Assembly: GCA_019022495.1 (NCBI GenBank)
Contig: JAFEKR010000002.1
Coordinates: 4,526,001 to 4,590,000 of the forward strand
Origin: Epichloe hybrida
Lineage: Eukaryota; Ascomycota; Sordariomycetes; Hypocreales; Clavicipitaceae
Length of the DNA: 64,000 nt
Reading direction: 5' to 3'
Positions within the stretch are counted from its first letter, which is position 1, and every line of letters begins with the position of its first letter. The translations under genes and the position numbers were made by a program. Below, piece after piece: positions 60,494 to 64,000 of this stretch. The notes beneath the pieces are model-generated. The model saw only the letters and a program-made list of their open reading frames with translations. It was not told where the DNA came from and made no database searches.

Positions 60494-61597
60494 TGTATGT
60501 ACACCCCACTGTAGTCGTGGCTTCAAATCGATATTCACCACTGCCATTCTGACACGGGTCGTCGCCGCCTGAGACAGTAGAAAGGTGGGGGGGGCAGCGG
60601 GGCAGGGCAGGAACAAAAATCCAGGAGGCTTGTTGGATTTGCAACTTTGCAACTTTGCGCTCCAATCGATCTACCAGCAGGTGAGACACATGACGACAAA
60701 ACATACAGGTTCAGCGCCTGGCCGCAGTGGATACAATGCACATTGTCCAGCCTGGTGTCGTCAATGGACTTGGGTGATGGTGATAAACAGTCCGAGCAGA
60801 CAATTTGACAGTCAGGCACCGGAAGACAATGCTCACTGAGGCCTGTTGTAACTTGTAACAACAAGACTGCCTTGTCGCAGACGGCTGGAGCCAGTCAGGA
60901 TGCGAGGGGCGGAGCTCGCAATGGTGCTTTCAGTGCCCAAGCGAAGGCCGGATGCTGCATCCCAGCCAAGTTTGATCTGGCTTGGACGCTTTACTAATTA
61001 GTCCTTTGGTGGCAGTCTAGGGTTCTGAGCTACCCTAGGGGGCGATTCATCATCATGACCACTTTAAACAATATAATTTTATGCTCCTTCTTTTCTTTAT
61101 TTGTGACTAGTTTCTTGCTTCGTTCCATTCATCGTAATCCCAACTGGTAAGCTTCTATTACCTATGGCATGAATCCCTGAACCCTCATGTTATGACCTTC
61201 TCTATGAGGCTCAGACTTCTGGTCTTCAACCCAGTGAAGGACGTCAAGTGAATAAACCGGATTATATCGCCGTCATTGGGCCACTCCTCTGAAGATTCAC
61301 GTCCCAGTTCAAGGGGCCCTTCAAGGTGTAAAGGCCGAAGTGTGGACGACTCATGCTGCTCATGGCATTCTTTTTTTTTTGCAGATCCATGCTGACCCAA
61401 CTGATGCACCAGCCAAATCGCGTCGTCACGTGCAGGCATCATGCCGCCGCCATGCTCACCAATCCTCGAAAAACTCAACAATATTCAAAGTTCTCGTTGT
61501 CCTCCATCCCAACTCATAGACTGCAACCAAAGCGGATTTGCCATCGAGGCCGCGGTCAGCGACCCAACTGGGTCAACGCTGGAGTTTTGTAGTTGGA

Positions 61598-62900
61598 ATG
61601 CGCAAGTCACATTTCTCAGCGCTCGTGGCCATCTCAAGATCTTCATCGCGACAGCGCCAGCTCCCTGACCCGCTATGGCGGGGCTTTCAAGAGAGACGAT
61701 ATACCGCACATTCGGCTCCGGAGTCGTCTGATCGACAGACAAAGCATCTCAGCCTCCCTTTTCGGTTCGAGACGGGCATTGGGCTATACGCAAAACGGCC
61801 TTCGCGGCCTTTTCCTCCACCCTTTACCTCACCTCCCTCGGGCTCGTTCTCGGATCCGCTGAGTACGCATCATCGAAGTCGAGATCGTCGGGATCGTCCA
61901 GGATTTGTGAATGGGGAACTCATCAAGGGCCTCACTAATGGCGACGATGCCGTGTACGCGAGCGACTTCTTTATCTGTGCCAACGATGGAGTTGGAGCTT
62001 GGGCGATGCGCCCTCGTGGCCATGCTGGGTAAGTTGCAGTGCTGATCAACCAGCTGAACGATTATAATCTGTTACTAACCGAACCGACGACGACGCAGTC
62101 TCTGGTCACGACTAATCCTCCATTTCTGGGCGACAGAAATAGAAGAAGACATTGTCCGATCATCAGTCACGAACACGTCTCACACACCCGACACGATTGC
62201 TATGCTCCAAACAGCGCACGAGAAGACTCTCGAAGCAACAGTTGCCCACGACTGGCAAGGCACTACTACTACTTGCGGCGCGCAACTACACTATCGACTC
62301 ACAGAAGACAACGCATCAAATGCTCCTACGCCACTCCTGCTCGTCACCAACCTTGGAGACTGCCAGGTCATGGTGATTCGACCCCAGAAGAAGGAAGTCA
62401 TCTTCAAGACGAAGGAACAATGGCATTGGTTCGACTGTCCCAGACAGCTGGGCACCAACAGCCCCGACACGCCCAAGGCCAATGCCGTTGCAGACCAAGT
62501 GGACTTGAAGGTCGGAGATGTCGTTCTCGCGATGAGTGATGGTGTCATTGATAATCTGTGGGAGCATGAGATCGTGGAGAGTATTGTGAAGAGCATCACC
62601 AGCTGGGAAACAGGTAGGTCAAAGATTCCGCAAGAAGAAAGAACCGGTGGTCGGCAAGGAGGTATGCAAGTCGCAGCGGCTGATCTGGTCGAGGCGGCGA
62701 GACTCATCGCCATGGATCCATTTGCGGAGAGCCCTTTCATGGAAAAAGGCATTGAAGAAGGATTGGCCAGTGAAGGAGGTATGTCTTTCCGCATTGCCAC
62801 ACAGCACATTTATCGCATGTTTACGTATATTTACTCGGCCACTTTAGGAAAACCTGATGACATTAGCGTAGTTGCTGCATTGTGTGTCGAGAACCGGTGA
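61598..62900 (+). CDS. PP2C-type protein phosphatase, Ptc7-like
   Basis: Metal-dependent Ser/Thr phosphatase; yeast Ptc7 acts in mitochondria on Coq7 and related targets. Three exons are inferred: 61598-62028, 62099-62778 and 62848-62900, giving 387 aa. The start MRKSHFSALVAISRSSSRQRQ gives a basic, Ser/Arg-rich presequence without acids, consistent with mitochondrial import; an earlier in-frame ATG at 61538 exists. PP2C motifs: FFICANDGVGAWAM (metal Asp), VTNLGDCQVMVIRP, DVVLAMSDGVIDNLW (metal Asp) and the final GKPDDISVVAALCV (metal Asp), which is completed only by the short last exon. All expected metal-binding Asp residues are present. Length fits the Ptc7/azr1 group. Confidence 0.92.
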
Positions 62901-63240
62901 CGACAGTCTTGCCTGCATTCGACCGTTGTGTGTTGTAATATTTGTACATGGAGATTTCGTACTCTGCCGAGGAAATTGACCTAGGGCATTCACTCTGTCC
63001 ACTTGGCTATTCATGTAATGTGATGATGCTATGGATTATTTGCTGATGTACCATTTGCCGAAAATAGAAAAATAAAAATTGTTGGAAACTATCTACAGGA
63101 TACCAACAAATATATTCAGAGAAGTTTGATTTTGCATTTCTTTCCGATCAATGCTATGGAGAAAGATCCCACTACATTTCTAGTAACATCTGGTAAGTCA
63201 CCTCGGTGAATGATCAATTGGAGTTGTTAAATAAGTTATA
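62901..63240. other. 3' region of the PP2C gene
   Basis: Ordinary intergenic sequence with an AATAAAAATT polyadenylation-like tract near 63070. No gene seen. Confidence 0.6.
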
Positions 63241-64000
63241 TTGTTAGTTACACCAAGGTCCTGCGCAGGTATAAGGGTAATCCCGTATGATTAAAGTTAA
63301 TGATAGTTAGTTCGCTAGCTAGGAAAGAGAGAGAAGAGAAGGAAAGTCTAGATGCTAGAAAAGTAAGCGAAATCCGTATGTAAGGCAAAAGAGGGGGTGG
63401 TGAATTAATATAGCTAATCATATTACGTGCATTACGCTAGACCTATAATTAGTCTAGTCTTTAGCCATAATTAAACTAATGAAAATCTAAAGGAATTAAT
63501 ACTAGTAATCTCTCTTTTTCCTTTATAGCTAAAGAGCTTAAAAACGTAATAAAAATTAGATTAAAGGAAAGTATATACTAGTAAATCCCTTAATAGAAAT
63601 CCGCTACTCTAATTAGCTATTACGGTATTAGTTAATTAAATTAATCTGTTATTCCTTGCCTAAGCTCCTATCTCCTAATATTATAGGTCTCTTTACCTAT
63701 CCTTTAACATAAATTATTAATTTATTTAAATTAATTAAAGAGGAAAGTAATAAATTTAGTAATGCTTTTATTATTACATCCGCTAGATTATTATTACCAT
63801 TAATTCACCTTACTTTATAGATCTTATGCCTCTTATATAATTAATAAAGAGCTATAATATTAATTATTAGTCTCTTCTTCTTTATAGTTCCTAGCTTTAT
63901 AAGATATTTATATAATAAAAAAGAATTAGTATAAAGAATTATAGGAATTCAAGGTATCTTTAATTAATCTGTAATTTAATATAGAGTTATGGAAATTACG
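63241..64000. repeat. AT-rich, probably RIP-decayed repeat DNA
   Basis: From about 63240 the sequence becomes strongly AT-rich (TTAATTAA, TATTATAT, AAATTATTAATTTATTTAAATTAATTAAAG), with no open frame of note and few C or G. Composition shifts sharply from the PP2C gene. This is typical of transposon copies mutated by repeat-induced point mutation in fungal genomes; the element type cannot be told because the block runs off the window edge. Confidence 0.7.

Larger units (their letters stand above)
57404..61597. other. 4.2-kb divergent gene-free region
   Basis: Lies between the starts of the PH protein and the PP2C phosphatase. The first ~1.5 kb is pyrimidine-rich on the minus strand and probably the PH-gene leader; a 372-codon minus frame at 57764-58882 is a composition artefact. 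The rest carries two decamer tandem repeats (59521-59561 and 59751-59800), three TACGGATCCGTA palindromes and a G-rich run at 57658-57671. No RNA or protein gene is supported. Confidence 0.5.

Noticed and set aside
1..64000. secondary-metabolite or polyketide gene cluster
   Set aside because: The tyrosinase and the KAS might suggest one, but the KAS is a stand-alone mitochondrial type and no PKS, NRPS, P450 or cluster regulator is present.
1..64000. CRISPR array or bacterial operon
   Set aside because: Short tandem repeats here have no spacers, and genes are intron-containing eukaryotic ones.

Overview
The window looks like nuclear DNA of a filamentous ascomycete (Pezizomycotina). A Sordariomycete of the order Hypocreales is the best guess, but that placement is inferred from protein flavour and was not computed. 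Supporting signs are short spliceosomal introns (about 50-200 nt) with GTRAGT-type donors, CTAAC-type branch sites and YAG acceptors, gene spacing of a few hundred bases to a few kb, and a gene set typical of such fungi. I resolved 19 protein-coding genes; intron-exon structures were built by hand from splice signals, reading phase and family conservation, and every multi-exon model sums to a whole number of codons.

Layout: 0-9 kb holds a secreted tyrosinase (-), the replication factor Mcm10 (-) and a 218-aa disordered protein (-). Between the last two lies a small AT-rich DNA transposon/MITE with 38-bp terminal inverted repeats. 9-17 kb is gene-poor and contains only a 109-aa two-exon protein (-). 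17-22 kb carries a 1598-aa Yta7/ATAD2-type AAA-bromodomain ATPase (+). 22.6-36.6 kb is dense: SDR (-), kappa-class GST (+), dihydrofolate reductase (+), bc1 chaperone Cbp3 (-), mitochondrial beta-ketoacyl-ACP synthase (-), oligopeptide transporter OPT (+), peroxisomal MaoC-type hydratase (+) and tubulin cofactor E (+). 37.7-48 kb has dynein intermediate chain (-), ATP synthase subunit e (+), the STT3 oligosaccharyltransferase (+) and a 985-aa protein with a duplicated CxxC-x24-CxxC module (+). 48.6-57.4 kb has an FHA-domain Rad53/Cds1-like checkpoint kinase (-) and a Caf120/Skg3-like PH protein (-). After a 4.2-kb gene-free stretch with decamer tandem repeats comes a Ptc7-type PP2C phosphatase (+). 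The right edge enters an AT-rich block that looks like RIP-decayed repeat DNA.

Themes: most genes are core housekeeping and unrelated in pathway. The 22-35 kb block is enriched for organelle metabolism: three proteins end in peroxisomal PTS1-like tripeptides (SDR AKI, GST kappa SKL, MaoC hydratase SKL), and two are mitochondrial (Cbp3, KAS). The two most notable observations are (i) an in-frame TAA inside a 27-nt microexon of the OPT transporter, at a Tyr codon of a conserved motif, where skipping the microexon would keep the frame; and (ii) the intact-ended TA-flanked inverted-repeat element at 6.9-7.4 kb. No CRISPR, rRNA or convincing tRNA was seen, and I did not find an obviously new multi-gene system.
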